Positions 15,539 to 24,136 of a stretch of DNA of 35,577 bases are shown in pieces; within the stretch, counting starts at the first letter, position 1; every line of letters begins with the position of its first letter. This stretch comes from Oscillospiraceae bacterium. GTDB taxonomy: Bacteria; Bacillota; Clostridia; Oscillospirales; Oscillospiraceae. The translations under genes were made by a program, and so were the position numbers. The notes under the pieces are model-generated. The model ran no database searches. It had not been told where the DNA came from and was given only the letters and a program-made list of their open reading frames with translations. The DNA is taken from positions 1 through 35,577 of the forward strand of contig JAFPXK010000021.1 in the NCBI GenBank assembly GCA_017412585.1, read 5' to 3'.

Positions 15539-18133
15539 TTATGACAGTTTATTCTTGATTTCGTACAGCAGATTCAGGGCCTCGATGGGGCTGAGGGTGT
15601 CCACCTGGCAGCGGCGCAGGGCGTCCACCGCCTCCGCCTCCGCCATGGCGGCGAGAGACACCTGGTCGCTCTCCGCTATCGGGGCGTGGGGCTTGCCGGA
15701 CTCCGCCTCCAGCTCCGTCAGGATGGCCCGGGCCCGGCGCACCACCTGGGACGGCAGGCCCGCCAGCCGGGCCACCTCGATGCCGTAGCTGCGGTCGGCC
15801 CCGCCAGGGATGATCTTCCGCAGGAAGATGATGTCCTCCCCCCGGGTGCGGACGGCGACGTTGTAATTCTTCACGCCGGGGAGCTCCCCCTCCAGGGCGG
15901 TGAGCTCATGGTAATGGGTGGCGAACAGCGTCTTGGCCCCCAGCTTGGCGGCGCAGTATTCCACCACCGCCCGGGCGATGGACATGCCGTCAAAGGTGGA
16001 GGTGCCCCGGCCGATCTCGTCTAAAATCAGCAGGCTGCGGGAGGTGGCGGACTTCAGAATGTCGCTGACCTCCGTCATCTCCACCATGAAGGTGGATTGG
16101 CCGGCGGAGAGATCGTCGCTGGCGCCGATGCGGGTGAAAATCCTGTCCACCACGCCGATGCGGGCGGAGCGGGCGGGAACGAAGGAGCCAATCTGGGCCA
16201 TGAGGGTAATGAGGGCCACCTGCCGCATGTAGGTGGACTTGCCCGCCATGTTGGGGCCGGTGATGATGCTGATGCGGTTTTCATTTTCCCCCATATAGGT
16301 GTCGTTGGGCACGAACAGGGCCTTGTCCAGCACCTGCTCCACCACGGGGTGGCGGCCCTCCAAAATCTCGATAACGCCGCTGTCGTCCACCACGGGGCAG
16401 CAGTAGTGATGCTTCACCGCCACCGCCGCCAGGGAGCACAGCACGTCCACCTCCGCCACGGCGGCAGCCGCGGCCTGGATGCGCTGGGCCTGGGCGGCCA
16501 CGTCCCGGCGCAGCTGGTCGAAGAGGGAGAATTCCAGGGCCGTCACCCGGTCGGAGGCGGAGAGGATATCGTGCTCCAAATCCTTCAGCTCCTGGGTGAC
16601 GTACCGCTCGCCGTTCACAAGCGTCTGCTTGCGGATATAGGTGTCGGGCACCTGGTCCCGGAAGGAGTTGGACACCTCGATGTAGTAGCCAAACACCTTG
16701 TTGTAGCCGATTTTCAGGGTGCGGATGCCGGTGCGCTCCCGCTCGGCGGCCTCCATGTTCACAATAACGTCCTTGCCGCCGTGGAGGATGCTCCGCAGGC
16801 GGTCCACCTCCGGGTGGAAGCCGGTGCGGATGATCTCCCCCTCCCGGACGGAAAAGGGGGGCTCGTCCACCAGCGTGGCGGCGATGCGGCTGCCGATATC
16901 GGATAAATCGTCCAGCGCCTCGTCCAGCTCATGGAGACGGCCCTTGGAAAAGGCGGCAAGCTGCTCCTTCACCTGGGGCAGGCTCTCGATGGCGGCCCGG
17001 AGGGAGGCCAGGTCCCGGCCCCCGGCGGTGCCGTAGACGATGCGGCCGATGAGCCGCTCCATGTCGGCGATGCCGGAAAGGGACACCGTCAGCTCCTCCC
17101 GGGCGATGGTGCTGTCCACCAGGGCGGACACGGCGGCGCTGCGGCGGGAGATGGCGGCGCAGTTCAGCAGGGGCCGCTCCAGCCAGGAGCGGAGCAGGCG
17201 GCCGCCCATGGCGGTTTTCGTCTTGTCCAGCACCCACAGGAGGCTGCCCTTCTTCTCCTTGCCCCGGAGGGTCTCCGTCAGCTCCAGATTCCGCCGGGCC
17301 GTCAGGTCCAGCTCCATAAACTGGCCCTGCTCGTAGTATTCCAGCTGGTCGATGTGGCTCAAGTCCGTTTTCTGGGTGTCGTGGAGGTAGCCCAAAAGGG
17401 CGCCCACCGCCGGCAGCAGGGCGGGATTATGGCGGGGGAGGCGGGCCACGGCCTCATCGCCGAACTGCTGCCGGGCCAGCTTTTCACACCCCTCCAGGCG
17501 GAAGGCCGCGGCGGGCAGCTTTTCCCGGTGGCAGGACAGCTTATCCCCCAAAAGGGCGGTCAAGTCCTCATTTTCAAAGGCGGCCTCGTTCATCACCGCC
17601 TCGGCGGGGGCGAAGCGGCCCAGCTCGTTGCACAGGTGAGACAGCCCCTCGGGGCCGGAAAAGGCGGCGGCATGGGTCTTGCCGGTGGAGATATCGCAGA
17701 CGCAGAGGGCGGCGTTGTCCCCATCCAGAAACACCCCGGCGCAGAAGTTGCTGCGGCCCGCCTCCAGGCTGGCGCTGTCGATGACGGTGCCGGGGGTCAC
17801 CACACGGATGATGTCCCGCTGCACCAGCCCCTTGGCCTGGGCCGGGTCCTCGGTCTGCTCGCAGATGGCCACCTTGTAGCCCCTGGCGATGAGCCGGGCG
17901 ATGTAGCTCTCGGCGGCGTGGTAGGGGATGCCGCACATGGGGATGCGCTCCTCCGCCGTCTTGGTCTTGTCCTTGTCACGGGAGGTGAGGGTCAGCTCCA
18001 GCTCCCGGGAGGCGGTGCGGGCGTCGTTGCCGAACATCTCGTAGAAGTCGCCCAGGCGGAAAAAGAGAATGGAATCCGGGTTGTCGGCCTTGATTTCCAG
18101 ATATTGGCGCATCATGGGTGTCAGCTCAGCCAT
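15539..18133 (-). CDS. mutS: DNA mismatch repair protein MutS
   Basis: Mismatch-recognition ATPase. The N-terminal mismatch-binding domain starts MAELTPMMRQYLEIK and has FFRLGDFYEMF (the F-x-E wedge is F-Y-E here). Connector, lever and clamp domains follow. The ATPase domain has Walker A TGPNMAGKST, the signature DDLSAGQSTFMVEM, Walker B LLILDEIGRGTSTFDG and the FATHYHEL histidine. 864 residues, full length. Lies 76 bases after miaB and 14 before mutL; an AAAGGAG site precedes the ATG. Confidence 0.98.
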   Translation of the reverse strand: MAELTPMMRQYLEIKADNPDSILFFRLGDFYEMFGNDARTASRELELTLTSRDKDKTKTAEERIPMCGIPYHAAESYIARLIARGYKVAICEQTEDPAQAKGLVQRDIIRVVTPGTVIDSASLEAGRSNFCAGVFLDGDNAALCVCDISTGKTHAAAFSGPEGLSHLCNELGRFAPAEAVMNEAAFENEDLTALLGDKLSCHREKLPAAAFRLEGCEKLARQQFGDEAVARLPRHNPALLPAVGALLGYLHDTQKTDLSHIDQLEYYEQGQFMELDLTARRNLELTETLRGKEKKGSLLWVLDKTKTAMGGRLLRSWLERPLLNCAAISRRSAAVSALVDSTIAREELTVSLSGIADMERLIGRIVYGTAGGRDLASLRAAIESLPQVKEQLAAFSKGRLHELDEALDDLSDIGSRIAATLVDEPPFSVREGEIIRTGFHPEVDRLRSILHGGKDVIVNMEAAERERTGIRTLKIGYNKVFGYYIEVSNSFRDQVPDTYIRKQTLVNGERYVTQELKDLEHDILSASDRVTALEFSLFDQLRRDVAAQAQRIQAAAAAVAEVDVLCSLAAVAVKHHYCCPVVDDSGVIEILEGRHPVVEQVLDKALFVPNDTYMGENENRISIITGPNMAGKSTYMRQVALITLMAQIGSFVPARSARIGVVDRIFTRIGASDDLSAGQSTFMVEMTEVSDILKSATSRSLLILDEIGRGTSTFDGMSIARAVVEYCAAKLGAKTLFATHYHELTALEGELPGVKNYNVAVRTRGEDIIFLRKIIPGGADRSYGIEVARLAGLPSQVVRRARAILTELEAESGKPHAPIAESDQVSLAAMAEAEAVDALRRCQVDTLSPIEALNLLYEIKNKLS

Positions 18134-18209
18134 GGGGATGCTCCTTTCAGAATGAGTGGCGGGAATATATTACGTCGTTCACCGGGGCGGAAAAGAAGCG
18201 CAAAGCGGA

Positions 18210-19625
18210 TTAATCCGTTAACTCTCCAAACAGTGCCCAAGTGTTGCTATCAGTAATTTTAATATTGTGATACTCGCCCAGGGCGGAGGCGTCGCCGGTG
18301 AGGTGGACAAGGCGGCCGCCGGCGGTGCGGGCGCTGAGGGGCCAGCGGCTGTCCCCGGTCTGGCCGTCCACCAGGCAGCGGAGGGTCTGGCCCACGTAGC
18401 GGCGGTGGATGGTCTCGGAGATGGCGTTCTGGGCGTCGCAGAGGCGGTCGAACCACTTTTGCTTCTCCTCACGGGGCACCGGGTCCTCCATTTTGGCGGC
18501 GGGGGTGCCTGGCCGGGGGGAGAAGATGAAGGTGAAGAGGGCGTCGAACTTGACCTCCTCCACCAGGGAAACCGTCTCCATGGCCTCGGCCTCCGTCTCG
18601 CCGGGGAAGCCGATGATCACGTCGCTGGTCAGCACCAGGTCGGGCATGACGGAGCGGGCGTAGGTGATGAGCTCTATATATTGGGCCCGGTCGTAGGGCC
18701 GGTTCATGGCCCGCAGCACCCGGTCGCTGCCGGACTGCACCGGCAGATGGAGCTGGGGGGCCACGTGGCGGCACCGGGCCATGGTGTCGAACAATTTATG
18801 GGTGGCGTCCTTGGGCTGGGAGGACATGAAGCGGATGAGATAGTCGCCGGGGATGTCGTCGATGGCGGCCAGGAGGTCGGCAAAGTCCCATTTCTCCGGC
18901 AGGTCCTTGCCGTAGGAGTTGACGTTCTGGCCCAAAAGAGTGATTTCCTTATACCCCTCGGCGGCAAGCTGCCGCACCTCGGCCAGGATGGCCTCCGGGT
19001 CACGGCTGCGCTCCCGGCCCCGGACGTAGGGGACGATGCAGTAGGAACAGAAGTTGTTGCAGCCGTACATGATGGACACCCAGGCCCGGGTTTTGCCCTC
19101 CCGCACCACCGGCATGCCCTCGGCAATGGCGCCATGCTCGTCCTCGATGGAAAACACCCGGCCGCTGCGGGAATAGACCTGATATAAAAGCTCCGGGAAG
19201 CGCCACAGCGCCTGGGGGCCGAACACCAGGTCCACGTGGCGGTAGGACCGGCGCACCCGGTCGGCCACCTCCTTGCGCTGGGCCATGCAGTCGCACAGGC
19301 AGATGATCTGCCGGGGGTTGGCCTTCTTGGTGTGGGTCAGCGTGCCCAGGGTGCCGAAGACACGCTGCTCGGCGTGGTCCCGGATGGCGCAGGTGTTCAG
19401 CACCACGATGTCGGCCTGGTAGGGGTCGTCGGTAAAGGCGCAGCCCATGGCCTCCAGCATGCCCATGATGTTCTGGCTGTCGGCCACGTTCTGCTGGCAG
19501 CCGTAGGTGTCCACCAGGGCCTTGGGGGCGGCGGCGCGGCCGTCGTGGATGGCTTTTATTTTAGCGGTGAAATCCTGCTGCCGCGCCATGTCGGCGGCGC
19601 TCACCAATACGTTTTCTCGTTCCAA
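18210..19625 (-). CDS. miaB: tRNA-2-methylthio-N6-dimethylallyladenosine synthase MiaB
   Basis: Radical SAM methylthiotransferase that adds a methylthio group to i6A37 of tRNA, acting after MiaA. The N-terminal UPF0004 domain has the auxiliary-cluster cysteines (TYGCQQN, LNTCAIRD, CDCMAQ). The radical SAM motif is CNNFCSYCIVP, and a C-terminal TRAM domain is present. 471 residues. The probable start is TTG at 19625, with GGGAGGT about 5 bases upstream; ATG at 19589 is the alternative. First gene of the operon that runs to 8205, with a promoter at 19685-19713. Confidence 0.95.
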   Translation of the reverse strand: MERENVLVSAADMARQQDFTAKIKAIHDGRAAAPKALVDTYGCQQNVADSQNIMGMLEAMGCAFTDDPYQADIVVLNTCAIRDHAEQRVFGTLGTLTHTKKANPRQIICLCDCMAQRKEVADRVRRSYRHVDLVFGPQALWRFPELLYQVYSRSGRVFSIEDEHGAIAEGMPVVREGKTRAWVSIMYGCNNFCSYCIVPYVRGRERSRDPEAILAEVRQLAAEGYKEITLLGQNVNSYGKDLPEKWDFADLLAAIDDIPGDYLIRFMSSQPKDATHKLFDTMARCRHVAPQLHLPVQSGSDRVLRAMNRPYDRAQYIELITYARSVMPDLVLTSDVIIGFPGETEAEAMETVSLVEEVKFDALFTFIFSPRPGTPAAKMEDPVPREEKQKWFDRLCDAQNAISETIHRRYVGQTLRCLVDGQTGDSRWPLSARTAGGRLVHLTGDASALGEYHNIKITDSNTWALFGELTD

Positions 19626-19684
19626 AGGGTACCTCCCGGGGCGCCGAAGATGCTATGACGCCATTTTTTACTGTTAACTGATTG

Positions 19685-19713
19685 ATTATAGCACAAATCG
19701 CCTCCGGCGTAAA
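19685..19713 (-). promoter_or_regulatory. Promoter of the miaB-mutSL operon
   Basis: On the leftward strand: TTTACG, 17 bases, perfect TATAAT. It faces away from the lspA promoter, with only 23 bases between the two -35 boxes. Confidence 0.75.
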
Positions 19714-19736
19714 GAATTTTCCCGGGCAAAGGACGG

Positions 19737-19765
19737 TTGCAAATTCCGCCGCCATGCAGTATGAT
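19737..19765 (+). promoter_or_regulatory. Promoter of lspA-rluD
   Basis: TTGCAA, 17 bases, TATGAT; followed by AAAGGAG and the lspA ATG 30 bases further on. Confidence 0.75.
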
Positions 19766-19795
19766 AGTGACACTATGGATAAAGGAGCAAGGAGC

Positions 19796-20281
19796 ATGTG
19801 GTGGATGATGGCGGTGCTGGCGGCGCTGATCGGCGCGGACCAGGCCCTGAAATACTGGACGGTGGGCCATCTGGCGGTGGGACAGAGCGCGCCGCTGCTG
19901 CCGGGGGTGGTGCAGCTCACACGGCTGCACAACTACGGCGCGGCCTGGAGCAGCCTCTCCGGGCGCAGGTTGGTGCTGCTGATCGTCACCACGGCGCTGA
20001 TGGCGGCGGTGGCCTGGCTGCTGCTGCGCCGGGTGGTGCGGCACCCCCTGGGGGTGTGGGCCTGCCTGCTGGTGCTGGGCGGGGGCCTGGGCAACTACAT
20101 CGACAGGCTGTGGCACGGCTACGTGGTGGATATGTTCGACCTGCAGTTTATGTCCTATCCCATTTTTAACCTGGCGGACTGCTTCGTGGTGGTGGGTGTC
20201 ATTTTAGGGGCCGTGTACTACCTGTGGTTCTACGAAAAATACGACAAGGTGACGAAAGATGACGCTGACAGCCACGCTTGA
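19796..20281 (+). CDS. lspA: Lipoprotein signal peptidase LspA (signal peptidase II)
   Basis: Membrane aspartyl protease that removes signal peptides from diacylated prolipoproteins. 161 residues with four hydrophobic segments. Signature motifs are GADQALK (D15), GNYIDRLWHGYVVDMFD (D103, D112) and FNLADCF (D128), which supply the conserved active-site aspartates. The ATG at 19796 has AAGGAG upstream and gives the normal family length; the frame is open to 19682 but begins upstream of the promoter. It overlaps rluD by 23 bases, so translation is likely coupled. Confidence 0.95.
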   Translation: MWWMMAVLAALIGADQALKYWTVGHLAVGQSAPLLPGVVQLTRLHNYGAAWSSLSGRRLVLLIVTTALMAAVAWLLLRRVVRHPLGVWACLLVLGGGLGNYIDRLWHGYVVDMFDLQFMSYPIFNLADCFVVVGVILGAVYYLWFYEKYDKVTKDDADSHA

Positions 20282-21170
20282 GGACGCCGGGAAGCGGCTG
20301 GACGCCTTTGTGGCGGAGCGGGCCGACGGCCTCAGCCGCAGCGCGGCGGCGAGGCTCATCGCCCAGAGCAGCGTGACGGTGAACGGCAAGGCGGCGGATA
20401 AGAATGACCGGTTGGCCGCCGGGGATACTGTGGAAGTCATCATCCCGGAGGCGGCGGAGGCCGCCGTCACCGCCCAGGATATCCCCCTGGACGTGGTGTA
20501 TGAGGACGAGGACGTGATCGTGGTGAACAAGCCCGTGGGCATGGTGGTACACCCGGCGCCGGGCCACGCCGACGGCACGCTGGTGAACGCCCTGCTGCAC
20601 CACTGCGGCGACTCCTTAAGCGGCGTCGGCGGGGAGAAGCGGCCCGGCATCGTCCACCGCATCGACCGGGACACCAGCGGCCTCATCATCGCCGCCAAGA
20701 ACGACGCCGCCCATCTGGCCCTGTCGGCCCAACTGGCCGACCACACCCTGGCCCGGACGTACGAGTGCATCGTCACGGGCACGCTGCCAGAGGACAGCGG
20801 CACCGTGGACGCCCCCATCGCCCGACACCCCAGGGACAGGAAGAAGATGGCGGTGGTGCCCGGCGGCAAGCGGGCCGTGACCCACTGGGAGGTGCTGGGC
20901 CGCTACCGGGGCGCCACCCACGTGCGCTGCCGCCTGGAGACGGGCCGCACCCACCAGATCCGCGTCCACATGGCCAGCATCGGCCACCCCCTGCTGGGGG
21001 ACACGGTGTACGGCAATCATAAGAGCGTGCCGGGTCTGGCGGGCCAGTGTCTCCACGCGGTGGGGCTGCAATTCGTCCACCCGCGGACGGGGGAGACGGT
21101 GCGCCTCACCTGCCCGCTGCCGGCGTGGTTCACCCGGCAGCTCCAGCGCCTGGGGGCGGAGAAGGGATAA
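20259..21170 (+). CDS. rluD: RluD-type 23S rRNA pseudouridine synthase
   Basis: Isomerises uridines in rRNA helix 69 or similar sites. An S4 RNA-binding domain is at the N-terminus (residues about 10-70: KRLDAFVAERADGLSRSAAARLI). The catalytic motif HRID136RDTSG is clear, followed by GRTHQIRVHMASIGHPLLGD. 303 residues. Members of this family (RluC, RluD, YlyB) are hard to tell apart; the lspA neighbour matches the Firmicute lspA-ylyB arrangement. No clear terminator follows before the tRNA promoter. Confidence 0.93.
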   Translation: MTLTATLEDAGKRLDAFVAERADGLSRSAAARLIAQSSVTVNGKAADKNDRLAAGDTVEVIIPEAAEAAVTAQDIPLDVVYEDEDVIVVNKPVGMVVHPAPGHADGTLVNALLHHCGDSLSGVGGEKRPGIVHRIDRDTSGLIIAAKNDAAHLALSAQLADHTLARTYECIVTGTLPEDSGTVDAPIARHPRDRKKMAVVPGGKRAVTHWEVLGRYRGATHVRCRLETGRTHQIRVHMASIGHPLLGDTVYGNHKSVPGLAGQCLHAVGLQFVHPRTGETVRLTCPLPAWFTRQLQRLGAEKG

Positions 21171-21226
21171 CGGGCCCGTATTATGCCCGCATCTGACGCC
21201 CCGGCGCAAAAATTTTCGGAAAAGTG

Positions 21227-21255
21227 TTGACAAACCGGGCTGAGTGCGGTAGTAT
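21227..21255 (+). promoter_or_regulatory. Promoter of tRNA-Val
   Basis: Perfect TTGACA, 17 bases, TAGTAT, 13 bases upstream of the mature tRNA. Confidence 0.85.
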
Positions 21256-21268
21256 AGTACCGCTGTTC

Positions 21269-21344
21269 GCGCGGTTAGCTCAGCTGGTAGAGCACATGCT
21301 TGACGTGCATGGGGTCACAGGTTCGAGTCCTGTACCGCGCACCA
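21269..21344 (+). tRNA. tRNA-Val (anticodon GAC)
   Basis: Complete cloverleaf: acceptor GCGCGGT/ACCGCGC, D arm GCTC/GAGC, anticodon stem CATGC/GCATG with loop TTGACGT (anticodon GAC), T arm ACAGG-TTCGAGT-CCTGT, discriminator A and encoded CCA. Its 3' half (21297-21344) is the attachment site of the integrated element. Confidence 0.97.
21297..21344 (+). repeat. attL: 48-bp direct repeat within tRNA-Val
   Basis: Runs from the anticodon stem to the CCA end. It is repeated without mismatch at 24137-24184, just after the integrase. The tRNA stays whole, as is usual for tyrosine-integrase insertion in tRNA 3' ends. Confidence 0.92.
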
Positions 21345-21349
21345 TCAAA

Positions 21350-21382
21350 AAAGCCCTGTATCCATCAAGGATACGGGGCTTT
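21350..21382 (+). terminator. Hairpin after tRNA-Val
   Basis: AAAGCCCTGTATCC, loop ATCAA, GGATACGGGGCTTT. The T run is poor, but the position suits a tRNA terminator. It lies inside the element and is repeated exactly at 24426-24458. Confidence 0.65.
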
Positions 21383-21439
21383 CGTTATTTTGACGAAAAG
21401 GGAAGTTTCCAGAGATTGGGAAACGCCTCAAAAAGTTGC

Positions 21440-21480
21440 AAAAATCCCCTGTGCAGAAAAAAGGCTGCGCAGGGGATTTT
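21440..21480 (-). terminator. Terminator of the XRE regulator
   Basis: AAAATCCCCTGTGCAG, 8 bases, CTGCGCAGGGGATTTT, just past the regulator stop on the leftward strand. A close copy stands at 24527-24566. Confidence 0.82.
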
Positions 21481-21481
21481 G

Positions 21482-21859
21482 TCATTTCTCGGCGTCGCTG
21501 CGACACGTGAGATAGTCCAGGCTGACGCCATAGCAATCCGCCAGGCGCACCAGCGCCTCCACGTTGGGCTCGTTCCGCCCGATCTCATAGCCGGACAGGG
21601 TAATCACGTTGAGGCCGGTTTTCTCCGCCACCTCCTGCTGCTTCAACCCCCGGGCCTTGCGAACAGCCTTCAACCGCTCCGCCACGTCCTTCTTGCGCTG
21701 CGCTCTGGCAGCGGAATAGCCGGCTATGGTGTTGTAGTCCGCCCGGATGCCGTCCAGCACCAGGCTGACGGCTTCGCCTACCGGGATGGACTTGTCCGCC
21801 CCCAGGCGCTCCGCCTCCCGGAACTTGTCACCCAGCGCCTCCTTGACCTCTTTCTCCAC
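21482..21859 (-). CDS. XRE-family helix-turn-helix regulator of the element
   Basis: 125 residues. The C-terminal half is a Cro/cI-type HTH: LKAVRKARGLKQQEVAEKTG, then ITLSGYEIGRNEPNVEALVRLADCYGVSLDYL. The N-terminal 60 residues are charged and of no known fold. I chose GTG 21859, which has AAAGGAGGG upstream; the open frame to 21961 has no such site and would overlap operator sequence. It is divergent from rep-int, and the matching palindromes at 21960-22010 are its likely binding sites. A repressor controlling both directions is inferred. The last codons (SDAEK, stop) recur in the remnant at 24568-24587. Confidence 0.85.
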   Translation of the reverse strand: MEKEVKEALGDKFREAERLGADKSIPVGEAVSLVLDGIRADYNTIAGYSAARAQRKKDVAERLKAVRKARGLKQQEVAEKTGLNVITLSGYEIGRNEPNVEALVRLADCYGVSLDYLTCRSDAEK

Positions 21860-21930
21860 GGCTCTCCCTCCTTTGTGTGGAAAACTACAAGGCCATTCTA
21901 TACCACCTCCCGGAATGGCGCAAGTATTTT

Positions 21931-22010
21931 TTATCTGTTTTGAATACTTTTCCCTTGACAATATTCAAAACGAATAGTATTATACTTCCAGACTATTCAA
22001 AACGAATAGT
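21931..22010. promoter_or_regulatory. Operator array of the XRE regulator
   Basis: O2 at 21992-22010 is a perfect inverted repeat, ACTATTC-AAAAC-GAATAGT. O1 at 21960-21978 is the same 19 bases with one change. A weaker third copy on the other strand lies at 21932-21950 (GTATTCAAAAC core). The AT-rich island contrasts with the GC-rich surroundings. Confidence 0.8.
21955..21983 (+). promoter_or_regulatory. Promoter of rep-int
   Basis: Perfect TTGACA, 17 bases, TATTAT. The 17-base spacer lies almost entirely within operator O1, so bound regulator would block RNA polymerase. Confidence 0.82.
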
Positions 22011-22035
22011 TGTACAACTCCTTTCTTGCCAGCGG

Positions 22036-22347
22036 CAGGGCGGCGCGCCAAAGCGCCGACCTGTCGCGGCGGAGGGTAGGCGCAGGCGGCGTCCGCAAGG
22101 AAATGCGAGAGCGACTTGCGCCGAAGGCGCAAAGCGGCTCGCATCAAAGGCCCGGAAATACCAGTCCGCAGACTGGTATTTCATCGGGCCGGGCCCTCCT
22201 CTTGCTCGCCGCTGCGCCCCCGTCCCGACGCCCTCCCCGCCTCGTCCGTCGGCGGCCACCCACGTCCCGACACGGCAGCACGGCCCCTTGTCTGCCCCTG
22301 GGCCTTGTTGCTGCCGCTTCCGGCGTCGCAAGGCGGCGGCAAGGCCC
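22036..22347 (+). other. Structured leader / candidate replication origin
   Basis: About 400 bases (22010-22409) without a gene but full of stems. 22036-22063: CAGG-CGGCGC/GCGCCG-CCTG. 22103-22144: ATGCGAG/CTCGCAT enclosing TTGCGCC-GAA-GGCGCAA. 22149-22190: GGCCCG and GAAATACCAGTC, loop CGCA, GACTGGTATTTC, AT bulge, CGGGCC. 22300-22347: GGGCCTT/AAGGCCC enclosing a GC stem. Stem-loops next to an HUH rep gene often hold the double-strand nick site or a single-strand origin. It could also be an attenuator or small RNA. Confidence 0.6.
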
Positions 22348-22409
22348 GCAGCCAAGGAGCGGCTACTTGATGTATCAACAAATCGGTCTCACTTTGGGAG
22401 GGTTGCTTC

Positions 22410-23207
22410 GTGCTGTTTGGTGCTTCTGCCTGTGATATTTCCTCCAATGCCCGGGTGTTGGAGTACCCCTATGCCGACGCCATGTTGCAGGTTTGCAATA
22501 CCCCCATTTTCCGCGCTGCCGGGTGGGAGTGCCGCCAACGGCCCTACACCGTGCCGCCCAAGGGACAGGCCGCAGACCCGGAACGCGCCGCCGCCAGCAG
22601 CCGCTGCCGGGCCAAGCGGGAGGTGCGGGACATTGCCATGTGCAACCGCTTCTCCCACTTCCTCACCTGGACATTGAACGGCGCTGTCATTGACCGCTAC
22701 GGCACGGATGCCGTCCGCAAGGCCGTTCTGACGTGGCTGAAAAACGCCTCCCATCGCAAGGGCTTTCGGTATCTTATCATCGCAGAGCGCCACAAGGACG
22801 GCGCCATTCACTTCCACGGCCTTTGCAATCCCGGCCTTGTCCGCATGGAGCGGGCCACCCATCCCCGCACCGGTGCGGCCCTGTCTACGGACAGGGGGCA
22901 GCCCATTTTCAATATGCCGGAGTGGCGCTATGGCTTCTCCACCTGCATACCCATAGACGAGCATTACGAACGCACCTGCCAATACCTCACCAAGTATTTT
23001 GAAAAGGACTTCACCAAGATTTTCGGCAAGTGGTATTTCGCCTCCCGGGATCTGGTGCGCAAGCCCCAAATCTCGCTGATTGACGGCGGCATCCCCTTTG
23101 ATGAATTTGTAGCCGACCACCCGGAAGCCTACGTTGTGCCTGTGTTCGGTGATGTGAAAATCGCCGGCACATCGCTGCCGAGCCCCGAGAAAGGAGGGTC
23201 GCCATGA
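22410..23207 (+). CDS. HUH-endonuclease rolling-circle replication initiator (Rep)
   Basis: 265 residues. Motif 1 is FLTWTLNG (about residues 84-91). The HUH metal-binding motif is H134-F-H136 in AIHFHGL. The catalytic motif is Y192-L-T-K195-Y196, like the YxxKY of plasmid and microvirus-type Reps. No helicase domain follows, so a host helicase would be needed. GTG 22410 has GGGAGGG 7 bases upstream. It overlaps the integrase by ATGA. In plasmids such proteins nick the origin and start rolling-circle copying. Here it may replicate the excised circle or the integrated copy. No MOB-type relaxase features beyond HUH are seen, though a transfer role cannot be excluded. Confidence 0.82.
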   Translation: MLFGASACDISSNARVLEYPYADAMLQVCNTPIFRAAGWECRQRPYTVPPKGQAADPERAAASSRCRAKREVRDIAMCNRFSHFLTWTLNGAVIDRYGTDAVRKAVLTWLKNASHRKGFRYLIIAERHKDGAIHFHGLCNPGLVRMERATHPRTGAALSTDRGQPIFNMPEWRYGFSTCIPIDEHYERTCQYLTKYFEKDFTKIFGKWYFASRDLVRKPQISLIDGGIPFDEFVADHPEAYVVPVFGDVKIAGTSLPSPEKGGSP

Positions 23208-24130
23208 CATTGGGAGAATGGATTCCCCTGTATCTCACCGCCTACAAGCTGGACACCATCCGGCCCGATTCCTATTACACCCTCCAACTGGTGGCGGGTC
23301 ATATTCCGGAGGAGCTTCTGTCCATGGAGCTGGACGCCGTCAAGCCCATGCATTTGCAGCGGTTTTTCAATCAGTTTGCAAGTGCATTTTCAAAATCCTA
23401 TGTGGATAAAATGCGGGTGTTGGTCAACGCCCTCTTCGCCGCCGCCATCGACAACGACCTTTGCGCCAAGAATCCCGCCGCCCGCTTGAAGCTGCCCCAC
23501 ATGAAGGAGACGCCCCGGGAGGCGTACACCATGGAGGAGGTGCGTACCATCCTACGCTACGCGGTGACGTATGAGAATCAGCGAATCGGCGTCGCCGTGA
23601 TGGTGCTGCTGCTGACGGGCATACGCCGCGGGGAACTGCTGGGGCTGAAAGAGAGCGACATCACCGACACCACCCTGACCGTCAACCGGTCCGTGTACCT
23701 GGTGCATAACCGCCCCTGCGTCATGGAGCATGAGGCCAAGACGGAACGCAGCCTCCGCACCGTGCCCCTGCTGCCGGAGCTGGCCTTCCGGCTGCAAAAG
23801 CTGCCCCACAAGGGGGAGTTTCTCTTCGGCACACGCAACGGCACGTTAATGAGCCCCCGGAACTTCTCCCGGGACTATGACACCTTCTTCCGCCATCTCC
23901 ACGAGGACGAGCCCGACGTGCGCCGCCTGTCGCCCCACTGCTGCCGCCACACCTTTGCCACCCTCACAAGGGAGAGCGGCGCGGATATTCGGGTGGTGCA
24001 GGAGCTGCTGGGCCATTCCGACATCAAGACCACCGCCCGCTATTCCCACGCCACCATGGGCAGCATGCAGAACGCCGTGGAGGGCTTGAAATCCGCCATT
24101 TTGTTGCAGAATCCACCCTTGCGCCATTGA
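23204..24130 (+). CDS. int: Tyrosine recombinase/integrase
   Basis: 308 residues. An N-terminal SAM-like core-binding domain covers about residues 1-100. The catalytic residues are visible: R141 ([11 protein letters not shown]), H245-x2-R248 ([13 protein letters not shown]), H271 ([10 protein letters not shown]) and Y280 (ARYSHA). The ATG overlaps the rep stop codon and has AAAGGAGGG upstream. Its stop lies 6 bases before attR, the usual position for tRNA-targeting integrases. It should integrate and excise the element at tRNA-Val(GAC). No excisionase gene was found; the XRE protein may double in that role. Confidence 0.95.
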   Translation: MTLGEWIPLYLTAYKLDTIRPDSYYTLQLVAGHIPEELLSMELDAVKPMHLQRFFNQFASAFSKSYVDKMRVLVNALFAAAIDNDLCAKNPAARLKLPHMKETPREAYTMEEVRTILRYAVTYENQRIGVAVMVLLLTGIRRGELLGLKESDITDTTLTVNRSVYLVHNRPCVMEHEAKTERSLRTVPLLPELAFRLQKLPHKGEFLFGTRNGTLMSPRNFSRDYDTFFRHLHEDEPDVRRLSPHCCRHTFATLTRESGADIRVVQELLGHSDIKTTARYSHATMGSMQNAVEGLKSAILLQNPPLRH

Positions 24131-24136
24131 GCCTGT

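Noticed and set aside
18134..18209. Separate promoter for mutS
   Set aside because: A TAATAT is present on the leftward strand but there is no acceptable -35, so it was left out.
22149..22190. Rho-independent terminator upstream of rep
   Set aside because: The stem is strong but no T run follows, and the place fits an origin or leader structure better.
22410..23207. Conjugative relaxase
   Set aside because: The protein has the HUH and YxxKY layout of replication initiators and no relaxase-type three-histidine motif or C-terminal domain could be seen; transfer is not excluded but not supported.
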